A DNA stretch of 64,000 nucleotides from Limonium bicolor (Eukaryota > Streptophyta > Magnoliopsida > Caryophyllales > Plumbaginaceae). The position numbers and the translations under genes are program-made. Positions within the stretch are counted from its first letter, which is position 1, and every line of letters starts with the position of its first letter. The notes below the pieces were generated by a model. The model saw nothing but the letters and a program-made list of their open reading frames with translations, was not told where the DNA came from and made no database searches. Positions 1 through 10,747 of this stretch are shown in pieces. The stretch lies in NCBI GenBank assembly GCA_023374045.1, contig CM041777.1:90390300-90454299 (forward strand). Direction: 5' to 3'.

Positions 1-192
1 CAGACGAGTACCAGAAACCCCCAATAGGTTACTATTTCTACTACGTAAGACATATTGCATTGAACGTAAACACTCGGTTTCACAACAAAAATATGAAGAA
101 GTATCTTATTTAACATGGGTACCTTAATTTTTTCATTACTATTCTCTACTAATTTACGTAACTGTTTCATTTCTTAACATTGAGTTATTCTT

Positions 193-985
193 TTGTATTT
201 AGCTTATGAGTTTAGAAGGCATCACGTTCAAAGGAGATATACTCACCTTTTGCAGCATCTCGACATAGAAAGTTTCTTCATTGACCTACCCTTTGAGAAG
301 TGGATGTGGGCATACAATGACGGCAGGAGATGGGGGCACATGATAACGAACTTGGTTGAGTGCAAAATGAAGTACTCAAAAGCGCCCGATTGCTACTGAT
401 CACCACCATTGTCAATAGCACGTTGCACAAGCTAGTAACTTAATTTAACGACAACCTTGATACTTACAATGACCAGTGACTAGCGGGTACAACATTGTAC
501 ACAGGCCATGCAACTGCCAAGATAGGAAAATCGAAGACTGACAAATAGTCACAATGTTAGTCGTTATAATGCCGTAGACCAAGTGTATGAGGTCAAAGAT
601 TTTAGCTCGGTAGCTATATGAGAAGAAACTAGGGGAAATACAAGGTTAATTTCGATGACATGAGTTGTGGATGTGGGAAGTGGCTAGCATTCAAATACCC
701 ATGCTCTCACATGATAGTTGTGTGTTGTAGAACAGGCTTGTTGTGGGAAACTTACATACATCCTGTATACAAGGTGTACATAATGATTGATGCATATGGA
801 GGGGATCCTTTTACTCCACTAGGTAATGAACACAACTGGCCGACATATACAGGACCAAGGTACCTCAACTAGATCCAATGCGTACTATTAGAGGAATACC
901 GAAGTATTCAAGGATTTGCAATGAAATGGATGACAACGATGAACCAATTCCAGAACGTAAACGTTGTCGCCATGTTTACAAATAG
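193..985 (+). pseudogene. Mutator-like (MULE) transposase remnant, C-terminal half
   Basis: Two open stretches and a tail belong to one decayed MuDR/MULE transposase. 193-399 encodes a segment with the family-typical WMWAYNDGRRWGHMITNL block, which lies between the catalytic core and the zinc finger. 660-872 encodes the SWIM zinc finger: CGCGKW, then KYPCSHMI (the CxC...CxH ligands), followed by HPVYK and the PTYTGP motif found just after SWIM domains. A frameshift near 866-869 moves the reading to 869-985, where ICNEMDD and PERKRC match the usual basic tail, ending at TAG 983-985. Stops and frameshifts between 400 and 659 show it is broken. The DDE catalytic core is not in the window; it may lie upstream. 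Certain as a MULE relic; subfamily unknown. Confidence 0.85.
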
Positions 986-1233
986 GTCGAAATAGGAAAA
1001 ATTTCCAAATAGGGATACAACTAATTGTATTTTTTTAGTCTTTAACACTTGGCATTGCTCCTGCATAGACAGGTTGTGCCTTTAGCAAGCACAAAAAAGA
1101 ATGTATGTTATGGGTTAGACTGGATGAAGTGTTTTTACTAAAGTATTGTAAATATCTTCTGTTATTTTGTGAATTACATACAATGGATTAAAAAATGGGT
1201 CAGTACCAAATATAACTTTTTAGTGAAGATACA
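986..1233. other. Non-coding spacer between MULE relic and tandem repeat
   Basis: AT-rich sequence directly after the transposase stop. I see no gene, and no terminal inverted repeat could be fixed by eye. It could be the 3' untranslated or subterminal part of the same MULE. Confidence 0.4.
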
Positions 1234-2080
1234 AAACGCTAACTCTAGAGCCATTTTCACTAAGTCGTCTATGTCCCATATTAGTTTGAACTTCTAGCCC
1301 AATGACATAGGACAGAATTATAAGTGTTTCACTATCATCTTACCAAATTTCAATGATTTCGGAGACCATTTAAGCATCGGGCAAGCCTAACAAACATTTA
1401 AAAATAAACTAATCTTGTGTCATTTTAATGAAGTCGTGTGAATCCGTTGTAAGTTTTAACGGTTTGCGCAAATGCCATAAGACAGAAGTTTAAGTGTCTG
1501 ACTACCAACTCACAAATTTTCATTGATTTCGGAGACCATATAAGCATCGGATAAGCTTATGGAACATTAAAAAAACGCTAACTCTGGTGCCATTTTAACG
1601 AAATCATTGGGGCCCCATGTGAGTTTGAACTGTTGCGCCAATGACATAGGACATAAGTATAAGTGTTTGACTACCTTCTTACAAACTTTCATTAATTTTG
1701 AAAATCATCTAACCATCGAACAACCTCATCACATCAAAAAAACAAAAAAAAACTACTCTTGTATCATTTTAATGAAGCCGTCTGAGTCCCGTATGAGTTT
1801 AAACAACTGGACATATAACATAGGAACGGAATATAAGTGTTACATAGTAATATTACTCAATTTCATTAATTTAGGATAATATTTAAGCATCCGACAAGCT
1901 TATTGAAAATTTTAAAACCGAGAAACGCTAACTCTAGTGCCGTTTTAATGAAGTCATATAAGTCATATGATTTCGAAACACTAGACCAACGGCATAAATC
2001 TAAAGTATACTGTTCGAGGATCATCTTACATAATTTCATTAATTTCGAAAACCATTTAAATATAGCACAAACAGTTCAAG
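1234..2080. repeat. Tandem array of about five ~170-bp units
   Basis: Five diverged head-to-tail copies start near 1234, 1402, 1571, 1747 and 1921. Each begins with a version of AACGCTAACTCTAG, continues with CATTTTAATGAAGTC, GAGTTTGAAC, ATGACATAGGACAGAA and ATAAGTGTTTGACTA, and ends with TTCATTAATTTCGAAAACC and AAGCATC. Period is 168-174 bp with roughly 20-30 percent divergence by eye. The short open frames across it (1607-1879, 1903-2088) are products of the repeat. Position just after a MULE transposase makes a MULE subterminal repeat array the leading reading; a dispersed satellite of typical plant monomer length is the alternative. Confidence 0.8.
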
Positions 2081-2793
2081 ATTGGTAAAAAAAAAATCTG
2101 GACGCAAATGACAATAAACATCCCTGCAATAGGGCGGTTTCGGGTTACAAAGGCAGAAACCACCGCATTCCAGGACGTTACTGCTCGTTTTCCAAAACCA
2201 CCCCCACTCCAACACTGCTGCCAACGTTAGGTACACTGGAATTTTCTAGAAAGAAAAAGACACGGCAAAAAAAAAATTCCCCGAAAACCAAAACTTTCCG
2301 GATAAATCAAACCGATTGAGAAGTGAATCTTATTCTCATCCTTCATAGAATAGTCACTTCCCTTACTGTCTCCGTTTTTCTTATCACTATGCTGAGTTGA
2401 CCCTCTTCTACAAGATTAAGAGTCTATGAAAGAGCTCCCGCACCATTATCCCAAGCAGATTAAAAAAAACAATTTGACCTAGTTTTGTTCCTATATCGCA
2501 TATTTAGTAAGTAAGAGTATTTATCTCAAACACATTGTACAAAAGAAAAGGAAGTGTAATGACATCACTTGCTTTCAAATCTAGTCTCTCTTTGACTTTT
2601 TTTAGGGACATTTTCACGTGCCCCATGAAGCTCGGAAGAGAAGAAAATCAAGCAAGCTCGCCCGCCCACCCACCCACCCACCCACCCTTTTAATCTCAAT
2701 CATAAGTAAAATGGTATCCAATACAAACAGCCTTGACACTTCTCCTCCAGCAGGTCAATGAATACTACCAGTATAGTATAATAGACTCCTTCC
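2081..2793. other. Intergenic region downstream of the START gene
   Basis: No gene seen. It includes a (CCCA)n run near 2660-2690. The 3' end of the minus-strand START gene transcript must fall here, but I cannot fix a poly(A) signal with confidence. Confidence 0.5.
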
Positions 2794-5700
2794 TTACCTT
2801 CTAGCTAATCTTCGCCCAGCACCAAACAACAATGCCTTCCCAATCACTCCAGTATGGAGCCCACATGCCACTGCCACAGTCCCCCCAATGACAACCCACT
2901 TCCAATCAATCCCATGTCTTTCCCTGTTCTTAAAACCCAGAGCTCTCCGTCTTCGTGCATCTTCCTCCTCCTCTGATGCACCACCCTTGACAGAGTCGTC
3001 TGAGGTTTTGGTGGTGATTCTTGCAAACTGAGCACATCTTGAAAGCGAGAGAGATGGTTCAGGTTTCCTCAGGTTTTGGTAAGCTCTCATGCCAGAATGC
3101 AGCTTCTTAACAGTCCCCCACATTCCTGCCTAACTCCCAGTTTGGCCAAGTCTTTCGGAATGCCCATGTCCTCGTAGTGTATCAGAGTCACCTCACATGC
3201 ATTTAACTGTCCGTCTCCTCTGCGAGATTCCACTGAATATGCCCCCCATAATACCAAGAAATATTCAAAAACCCAGTTGAAAAGGAAAATCATTAGTGTT
3301 TGTATGGTGTATAGGTGGGTAAAAGCACAGGTATTACTACTTACCAGGTTTTATGGCCCAACTTGAGAATATTGCTCAACGCGCCTTGGTTTGTCTCGCT
3401 TGGGTAACAAGGATATGGAACTCCCTGCAGTATTATTTGTAGAGAAGTGAGGAGACTTTTCTTGTGAAAATGAATGGAGTGACAGAGCATCCAAACTGGA
3501 GCAATGGTGTGGTTGCATATAAACAGAACAACCTACGAGATTATTACACGTATTTGAAAAGATTTCTTGCATACAACTAGCTAGGAAAGCATTAAAGAAT
3601 CAGATCCCAGTTTAATTATGCACACTGACACATCAAATACCTAAATGCAGAATCACTCGGGCCTCCAGCACCTAAAGTGTTTCAAGCACATACGAGCCAC
3701 TCTGCAGAGGCCTGGTTAGCTAGGTTCCAGGCACCAACAGTACCAGTCCACAAGACTCGCCAAGACACACAACAAACAGACACATCAAAGCATATGTATC
3801 CCACAATCCACCTAGGCACCAAGCTTTATCAATGTACCAGAACTCGTCCTAGCTAATACTCTCAAGCACCCAGCTAGTACAAATTCTGAATGACAAATTT
3901 GCAACATCTTTCAAACATCCAGCTTATTGCAGAGTGACAAGGCACTTGACCTATGTTGGTGCCAAGTTCAGTGAACAACCACACACCAAGCCCAACAATA
4001 TACAAGGGCACCCAGCTTGCTATATGTTGATCATCCCCAGTGCATTGTACAATAAGTGCCCAGCAAGAATATCCTGCTGGTATCATTTGAAACAGCTACC
4101 ACATCAAACCTCCAACTGATAAAACTAGGGGTGCAGAATATTGACTTAGTTGGGGCGTTTCATTGTAATTGTGCTTTACTCTCTGCACTATAAAGGGATA
4201 GCCAATGTTAGTAGTGGGGTATCGATGAATTGAATAGAGAAGTAGCCTCTTAGGAAGATTTGTGGAGACGATACTCTCGAACGTATCATTTGGTATCAGA
4301 GCGTTCTCTTCCGGGCTGTGGGAGTAGCGTTCATGGTGGGTGACTAGGGGAGGGACAGAATTTACCATGGAATTGTTGGAGAAGGAACAGGCAGTAATCA
4401 AGGAGAGATTAGATGTTATAGGAGAGAAATTTGATCATCTTTCTGCAGCGGTAATGCAGGTGCAGAAGGATTTACAAGTTTTGTTGAGACGACTGCCGGA
4501 AGAGGTTGAGGAGAATCACACGGAGGTTATGATCGATCAATTTGGATTGATGGTTGACGGAGATTGCTTAAAATATTCTTTGCGGTTTACACCAAGAATC
4601 CAGCGTTGAGGAATTCAGAAGAAGATTCTTATTCTTTGCAGCGCACTTGACGGATGTCCCTGATGCGTTGTCGAAAGGGATCTTTAGGAGCGGATTGAAA
4701 GAGGAGATCGAGAATGATTTAATACTCTTCGAGGTGGGCGACCTGCGTAGTCTGATGAAGGCAGCGAAGGAATCGAGGAACGAAATGAATTTGGGCGCGC
4801 TAGTTTGGAAGTGAGTGGATTTGGGGAAATTTTCAACGGCATGGAAGCAAGAAGCAAATTTGGGGAAACTCAAGTAGTGGTGCGGTGAATTTCTTTTCGC
4901 GTGGCATTGAGCTCGCTTCAAAGAAATTGGGATGGCCATTGGCTCTTCTCCACGCGTCGATCAGATTAGGGAAGTCCAAATCCCTAATTTGTCTTTCGAG
5001 TCATCGACCCCACCAAATACCACTTTGACTGCTGCGAACAAATTCAGAAGAATCCCAGAGGAGGCGGTATTTGTATTTAACATATGTGGGGTTGGTGACC
5101 GCCGCTGCCATGGTGAAGATATCACGCGGAATCAAACCCACTTCCAAGAAACCACCTCCATAAGAAGAAATAAAGAACGTGAAGGCAAGAAGAAGGTAGG
5201 AAAGAAAAGGCAACAGAAAATAAAAGTTGGATAGGGAGTTGGAAACTAAAGAAAGTTGAGACAGAGAGAGGTCCATCGAAGGATGAGTCAGAGAGGTCCA
5301 CCGAAGGAAGGAGAGGAGGAAAAAGAAAAACAGAGAGAAGAGTACCCCCCGTACCTGCAAAATTGAATGCAACTTGTGCCTTGGTGTGCTCCATTGCAAC
5401 TTGCCGCACTGCAACCTTTCACCGGACTCCGGACGTGGAAAAATAGTGGCCACATTCTTGGGAAACCAGTTGTCGCATGAATGAAGATGCAAATGCGTTC
5501 GTTCCTGTGATTCCAGATGACGTGACGGACACCACTTAGGAATTCACAGTCAAGTCACTGAACAACTCAGAAGATGCAGTGCTAAGTTTCCTTTGTTTGG
5601 ACTGTTACGAATTAAGAAGAAGCTTCTTCCTTACGGGGGGACCGTTCTGGTTGGATTGTTTGTCACCTTCTGGTGGTTGCTTCTGCAGCCTTGGCATTGC

Positions 5701-8700
5701 TTTTGGACTTGCTACTGATAGTTATCCCCTCCGTGGCATTTATTGGCATAGTTTTCACTCTAACCCAGTGGTACCTGTTTCCCCGTGTTCAGCTCGTCAC
5801 TGATTCCTCCTTCACAGCTCTTGGAAGAACCAAGAACGGCGGTATTGCTGATTCCTTGATTGTTGAGGAAGAAGAAATGAGAGACACACAAGTTGTTGCC
5901 AAGTGTCTGAGAGCCTGAGATACAGCTAGCTATGTCTGCAGGAGCAACATCCTTCCTTTTCAACGAGTATCGGTATGTTGCAGTCTTCATGGGTGCTTTT
6001 GCGATCTTGATATCCTCTTCCTCGGCGACGTGGAAGGTTCCAGTACAAGTGGCCAGACTTGCGCCTGTGACAAGAATAAGATGTGTGAGCCTACTCTTGC
6101 AACAGCTATCTTCAGCACAGCTGCTTCTTTTTTGCTTGGAGGAATCACACCTCTAATTTCTGGTTTCCTTGGGATGAAAATCACAACATATGCAAACGCG
6201 AGAACCACCCTTGGGGCTAGGAAGGGAAGTGGAAAGGCCTTCATCATAGCATTCAGATCCGGAGCTGTGATTGGCTTCCTTCTTGCTGCGAGTGGTCTGT
6301 TGGTGCTGATTGAAGCTGTTTTTGAATCAACAAAATGTGCAGAGTGGTTTTTCCCACCTTGAGGACAAGGTGGTGGTTTTGGGGGGAAGATGAATAAGAC
6401 TACGGGTGCAGAATATTGACTTAGTTGGGGGGTTTTCATTTAATTGTGCTTTACTCTCTGCACTATAAAGGGATAGCCAATGTTAGTAGTGGGGTATCGA
6501 TGAATTGAATAGAGAAGTAGGCCTCTTAGGAGGATTTGTGGAGACCGATACTCTCGAACGTATCACCAACAGCATGGGATCCCTAAATATCGCAGTATCA
6601 AAAACTGAAGCAGCTTTACATCAAACCACCAAAATCATGGGATACCTGAATCCTGCAGTTCATTGATCTAACACCTAGCTTGCTGACTTACGGGTCCATT
6701 AAAATTCATGGTTCTTACCCCATCTTAACACCCAGCTTACGGAGCCATCAAGATCATAGCTTTCAAAATCCTCAATCAACTGCTCACTCTCAGCCAGGTG
6801 AGCCTCAATCACACAAAGATTGCACTCCCGTGGCATGTTGCCCATTCCTATTCATGTATTCCACTTTAAAATTGATACTTTACGGATAAAAAGGACACAT
6901 TGCCACCCTAAATACTTTCCTGCCTCCCAACTCCTAGCTGTTAATGATTGGTCATTTTCTAGTCGAGAGGAAGGTCAGTTGAATATGGGTAAGAGAGTAA
7001 AACGAGTCAAACAAAGAGGATAATGTGACCAGGATACTCGCCACCAGAAGGAAAATTATTTGCAGTACTGATAAAAAAAACTAAAAGAGCTCCCACCCAA
7101 GGTTACTCTTCCTATCGGAACTGAATTTTCACCAAAAGCTCATGGACTCCTACTTGCTCATAATAAAACTCCAAAAGAACCAAAAGGGAAATGTCGTTAA
7201 GTACTAAATTTTCAATCAGTAATTAAGATCATATTACTCCTCTCTAAATTCTTTATGTGTGAATAGACGTGGGGGTTCTACATTCTGTTAGTAGTATAAT
7301 GACGGATTCTATAGAGATACCAGTTCTCAATAAAAAAAACTTACACTATATACACATTAGATTGTGCAAACTGATATCCTAGTAGCCATCTAAGAGCTAC
7401 GCGAGATCACAAACTAGGGAAGAAACATGGAGCTGTAGCCATGTTCCATATTAGGACCTAGAGTTGTGCAAGAGATGTTACCTTAGTCACACAGTAGTAG
7501 GTAGTTCCTGCCTCCCTATTCTTCGGCTAATGATATTTCTCTATCACTGCAGAAGAAAGGGAACTGCAAACACAGAAAGAACAGGCTCATGGGTGTTGGA
7601 ATGAGAATTTGAAATTGGTAGTTAGACATTAAACCACAGATAAAATGGGCTAAAGATCAACTAACCTTCTTAACCAATGAACAGTCATGATGCCTGTATT
7701 AGGGCATTCATCCAATATTTTACATTTGGTGAGCATACGGTCCCATGTAGGCCGAAACTCATCATCCCAGAAGAAATCTCTCACGAGCTCTGCAGATGCA
7801 TCCTCAAACACAGTCCTGCTACGGTAATTGTAGGCCCATTCTGTCAGGCACAAAACAGTAACGGAATCAGTATATCTGGTCCCTTCAGTTAAACCATTTC
7901 AAGTCACTCGCGAAGGCAAAATAAGCAAAGTGTAGATACCTTATTCCATCCTGATGTCTCATGACATAACTAACTCCAAAATGTTCATCGAAAACATGCT
8001 GTCTCATATATCAATTCCCACCCCATCTCAAACTTCAAAAATGATTTCGCGAAAAGCACAATAAAACAAGAATATGAAAATAAGTCACAGCAAGTGCAAA
8101 TGCATGCTTCTCTACCATGATTTTAACCAATGGTCGCAATCACTACAACACAGAAAAGAGAATATTTAACCCTTCCAGCCTCCCTCTCAACATGAAGAAT
8201 GCTAAAAGTCTGAAAGTGTCATATACATATAGAGAGAAAAAAATGCAACAGACAAAGATGTAACTGCTATATCCATATTCAGGCTTTCTAATCTACCTCA
8301 GGATCATGACACCATCCTTGGTATGTCATACTTGGAGTTGACTTTTCCATCATGCTCTGCCATGGTATTTCACTGTCATTCTCTTCAAGCAGCTGAAATA
8401 GGTGTTCTAAATCATTCTCGGTGACAATATTGGGCTCTTCATGTCCAGGTGCAACATTGCTATCACTGACCAAAGCACAAGAGATGAAGATAAGAGGATA
8501 CAAACATTATGAATGAAATTAAATCAACATAGTTTCGCCATATATACATAACCCATATCATTACTTGATTATAAAAGAGAAAAAAGGAAATTGCACACAA
8601 CAACAGCATCATATGGAAATGCTGTGGGAGCCACTGATTCTATTAATCAGTAACTTGAAATACAGAAGGCCAGTTTGTTTTAGGTTCAAATAGAGCAAAG

Positions 8701-9875
8701 GGTTTCACCAGAAATATGAAACAAATGGAAAAGATCATGATGCAGAAAAGAGGATAGCAAACAACCCCCCCCATGAACCAATCACTGTAGTCTCAGCAGA
8801 GAAAGAAGGCAACAAAATTACACGCGAGCCCTACTCATACAAATACGGTCTCAGCACATATACTACACGTTCATAATACTGTATGAACAAACCAAACAAT
8901 GGCACGACAATTGACCATCACAAAACTACTTCTAATAGCGAATCATAACGCGTTCTTCAAAAACCTATTCATTAGTAAGCAGAGTTAGGAAATCTTGCGC
9001 AAACACACCCAGCAGAAAAATGAAGAAAGCAGCCGTCTATGAACGGTAGCATCAAAAACAATACATTTCCCATAAAAATACACCCAGAATGGGTCAGAAA
9101 ATGCACCCCTTCCAATTTATGCAAACTTTCAGAACAGATGGCAGGAAAGAGACCAAAAAGAAGTATAAGTCTAGCATATCGCCCGCGTTCTTCACAGTAA
9201 ACCTTATCCCAATCCTGTTCTTTCGTGTAGCACCAGATATGTATCACCATTTCACAAGAGAGGGTGAAATGATGCCGAATAATGAATCGTCAAAAGGGCA
9301 AGAAGGTTCAACAAAAACTAAGTTGAATTGCAATATTTGATTCACACGCTTAAGCTAAGATGAACAGGTAACAGCATTCGACTGAAAGCAAGCAAAAAAC
9401 AAACCCTAGATATCGCTGTCTAGAATAATTTAACCACAAACCAGAAACTAGGACACGAGTATCCGCATGGCAACAGATACAGCTTACGAGAAAGAATGAC
9501 GGTCGACGTCGCCCGTTGACTCCCCATAGCTAGAAGCCGAAGAGGCCAACCGCTGCTCGGAAGCAGGCTGATCCTTCGACTTCCCCCTCAAACGGGAACA
9601 GAGCGTGCGGATGAGGGAGAAAGCAGAGAGAGCAGTAAATGCGAACCAAAGACGGCGGGCCCCAAACCCGGGCGGCGCAGTCCACAGGAAGCGTAGCTTA
9701 CTGCGGAAGCCAAGGAAGACGATACCAGACCACCTGGGACGCCAGGACCAGCCGATAACAAGACCTATCATGACAGCCAGCCAAATCGGTACAGCGCATA
9801 GCAAATGTCGACGAATGTTTCCATCACGACCGGACTCTTGATCAGCCCCGCTAGATCGAAGAATCCCTCCTCCAT
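2794..9875 (-). CDS. START-domain (StAR-related lipid transfer) membrane protein, six exons
   Basis: Recognised as the plant START/polyketide-cyclase-like lipid transport family (STARD7-like; Arabidopsis relatives include AT3G13062 and AT1G55960). Exons on the minus strand: 9875-9488, 8465-8297, 7840-7666, 7563-7482, 3424-3345, 3232-2794; all introns are GT-AG. Exon 1 gives an N-terminal membrane anchor ([15 protein letters not shown]) and the conserved [10 protein letters not shown] block. Exon 2 carries the acidic linker with [11 protein letters not shown] and [10 protein letters not shown]. Exons 3-6 form the START domain ([62 protein letters not shown]). The end is a second hydrophobic segment ([17 protein letters not shown]). 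Start: the ATG at 9875 opens an exon-1 frame joining the family N-terminus. Exon phases agree only if eight single bases are added (exon 1 one, exon 3 two, exon 4 two, exon 5 two, exon 6 one), giving 446 residues, near family length. These are either assembly errors or pseudogene lesions. Likely binds lipid at a membrane; ligand unknown. Confidence 0.9.
4112..4116. repeat. Target site duplication CCAAC, left copy
   Basis: CCAAC lies immediately before the TG of the left LTR and again immediately after the CA of the right LTR (6566-6570). This 5-bp duplication fixes the element boundaries. Confidence 0.9.
4117..4288 (+). repeat. 5' LTR of the V-PPase-carrying element
   Basis: 172 bp, TG...CA ends, nearly identical to 6391-6565 apart from a few substitutions and one-base indels. 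TTGACTTAGTTGGGG and GCACTATAAAGGGATAGCC are shared; the CTATAAAG at about 4187 is a plausible TATA box for the LTR promoter. Confidence 0.9.
4291..4302 (+). promoter_or_regulatory. Primer binding site, initiator Met-tRNA type
   Basis: TGGTATCAGAGC, complementary to the 3' end of plant initiator Met tRNA, lies two bases after the LTR. Unlike the large Gypsy elements in this window, it is not followed by a matching GCTCTGA arm. Confidence 0.9.
4367..4814 (+). pseudogene. gag remnant in the short-LTR element
   Basis: ATG 4367 opens a coiled-coil-like N-terminus ([16 protein letters not shown], then [15 protein letters not shown]). After a frameshift near 4590 the frame from 4593 to the TGA at 4812-4814 reads [33 protein letters not shown] and [12 protein letters not shown]. 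This is the pattern of the Retrotrans_gag domain of Ty3/Gypsy elements (ExYRxxF...L...FxxGLxxxI). No CCHC zinc knuckle follows. The middle of gag is deleted, leaving the N-terminal helix joined to the end of the domain. Confidence 0.7.
5001..5492 (-). other. Antisense CT-rich block with an ATG, possible second captured fragment
   Basis: Read on the minus strand, 5400-5115 is a pyrimidine-rich leader like a plant 5' UTR. It is followed by ATG at 5112 and a short frame starting [20 protein letters not shown] and ending near 5001. I do not recognise the product. It may be a second host transcript fragment captured in reverse, or chance. It lies between the gag remnant and the V-PPase segment. 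Confidence 0.25.
5673..6362 (+). pseudogene. Captured N-terminal part of a vacuolar H+-pyrophosphatase (type I V-PPase-like)
   Basis: Three reading segments in the same direction reproduce the N-terminal quarter of plant V-PPase (AVP1/VHP type). 5673-5918 gives the first membrane helix and loop ([33 protein letters not shown]). The frame shifts near 5915 to 5932-6030 ([19 protein letters not shown]), and again to about 6025-6362 with [30 protein letters not shown] and [12 protein letters not shown]. It ends in a non-homologous tail ([11 protein letters not shown]). The pyrophosphate-binding acidic motifs that follow these helices in the family are absent, so no pump activity is possible. No intron interrupts the ~690 bp, consistent with capture from a spliced mRNA. 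It lies between gag and the PPT of the host element. Confidence 0.85.
6381..6390 (+). promoter_or_regulatory. Polypurine tract of the short-LTR element
   Basis: GGGGGGAAGA directly abuts the TG of the right LTR, the expected plus-strand priming site. Confidence 0.85.
6391..6565 (+). repeat. 3' LTR of the V-PPase-carrying element
   Basis: 175 bp, homologous to 4117-4288 over its whole length, ending CGTATCA and followed by target duplication CCAAC at 6566-6570. Confidence 0.9.
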
Positions 9876-10747
9876 TTTATGTCTGCTAGTGCAACCTAAT
9901 GTGGTAATCGAACTAAAGTATCTTGGATGCAAGCAGAGAAGTGGGAACCCTAAGGGATTGGTAATCTCGACCGAGATTGCTACATGGATTTGTCCATAGA
10001 GAAAATTGGTAAAGAAGATGATGTATCTCCGGTTTCAGACAATGGCTTCAGATAAGAACAACAAAATTTATTTCCAAAAAAAGGAGAAAGAAAAGACGAC
10101 GAAGCGAGGGAATGGTGGGGACGGAGTAACAAAGGTTGTTCGATAATTTAGAATTATAAACGTGGGTAAAACTGGGATCTTATCGGCTCCCTGACAAATT
10201 TCGTTCGTCCGCAATGGATTCCGTCTGCAGTACAAAGATATCCATTCCAGTCCTCTATTTTCCGAAGCATTTCTATTGGTTGAATGTTACCACTTGATTA
10301 TTGGTATGGTTGTTTTAAAAAAAAAAATTATTGGTATGGTTAGATGTCCTGGTATAGCTGTTGTTTTTGGAACACATTTGTCTTGAAGTTTAATTTAATT
10401 ACAGTGATATCATTGAGCTGTTATAATTAGTTATTATATTGCAGTTAATAAAAATTTTGTTGAACGAGTGTTCTATGTTTTAAATTATCACACTATAATA
10501 ATCAGTTTTGTTACTTTTATAAAGGTTACAATCTTACAGAACAATTACATAATAGTTACATACTTGTTTTTTCAGCTTACTTTGACCCGGTTGTTCCCTA
10601 TCAACTTTTGGAATTCTTCTATGACTGTCTTCCATTGTACTTGTTTCCCCAATGATGGCTCTACTTTGGCCAATGCTAAGCTCTAAATGCTTAGCAAACA
10701 ACTCCTTTACTACCTCATTCAGAATTAGGCTTCACTCTGTCTTCTTA
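9876..10747. other. Intergenic region; 5' flank of the START gene
   Basis: The upstream side of the minus-strand START gene must contain its 5' UTR and promoter, but I cannot identify a confident TATA box or start site. Beyond about 10250 the sequence becomes AT-rich with a duplicated TTATTGGTATGGTT near 10297-10341. No gene seen. Confidence 0.5.

Larger units (their letters stand above)
4117..6565 (+). mobile_element. Complete non-autonomous short-LTR retrotransposon with captured V-PPase sequence
   Basis: A 2,449-bp element in a host intron, opposite in orientation to the gene. It has 172- and 175-bp LTRs (TGATAAAACTAG/TGAATAAGACTA...CGTATCA), a Met-tRNA PBS two bases after the left LTR, a GGGGGGAAGA polypurine tract abutting the right LTR, and a perfect CCAAC target duplication. 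The interior holds a gag-like remnant (4367-4814), a CT-rich antisense block (about 5000-5500), and a captured vacuolar H+-pyrophosphatase segment (5673-6362). No protease, reverse transcriptase, RNase H or integrase is visible, so it must have been moved in trans. LTR size is between TRIM and ordinary elements. Gag plus host transcript recalls known gene-capturing plant elements such as maize Bs1, but I see no sequence reason to call it Bs1. Confidence 0.9.
3425..7481 (-). other. Large intron 4 of the START gene, hosting a retrotransposon
   Basis: The donor is at 7480-7481 (AAG|GTAAC on the minus strand) and the acceptor at 3425-3427 (CTGCAG|GGAG). The intron is 4,057 bp. Without the inserted element at 4117-6565 and one 5-bp target copy it would be about 1.6 kb. 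The rest of the intron (3425-4111, 6571-7481) shows no gene or recognisable repeat. Confidence 0.8.

Noticed and set aside
4568..4939. 123-codon minus-strand frame
   Set aside because: Mostly antisense of the gag remnant.
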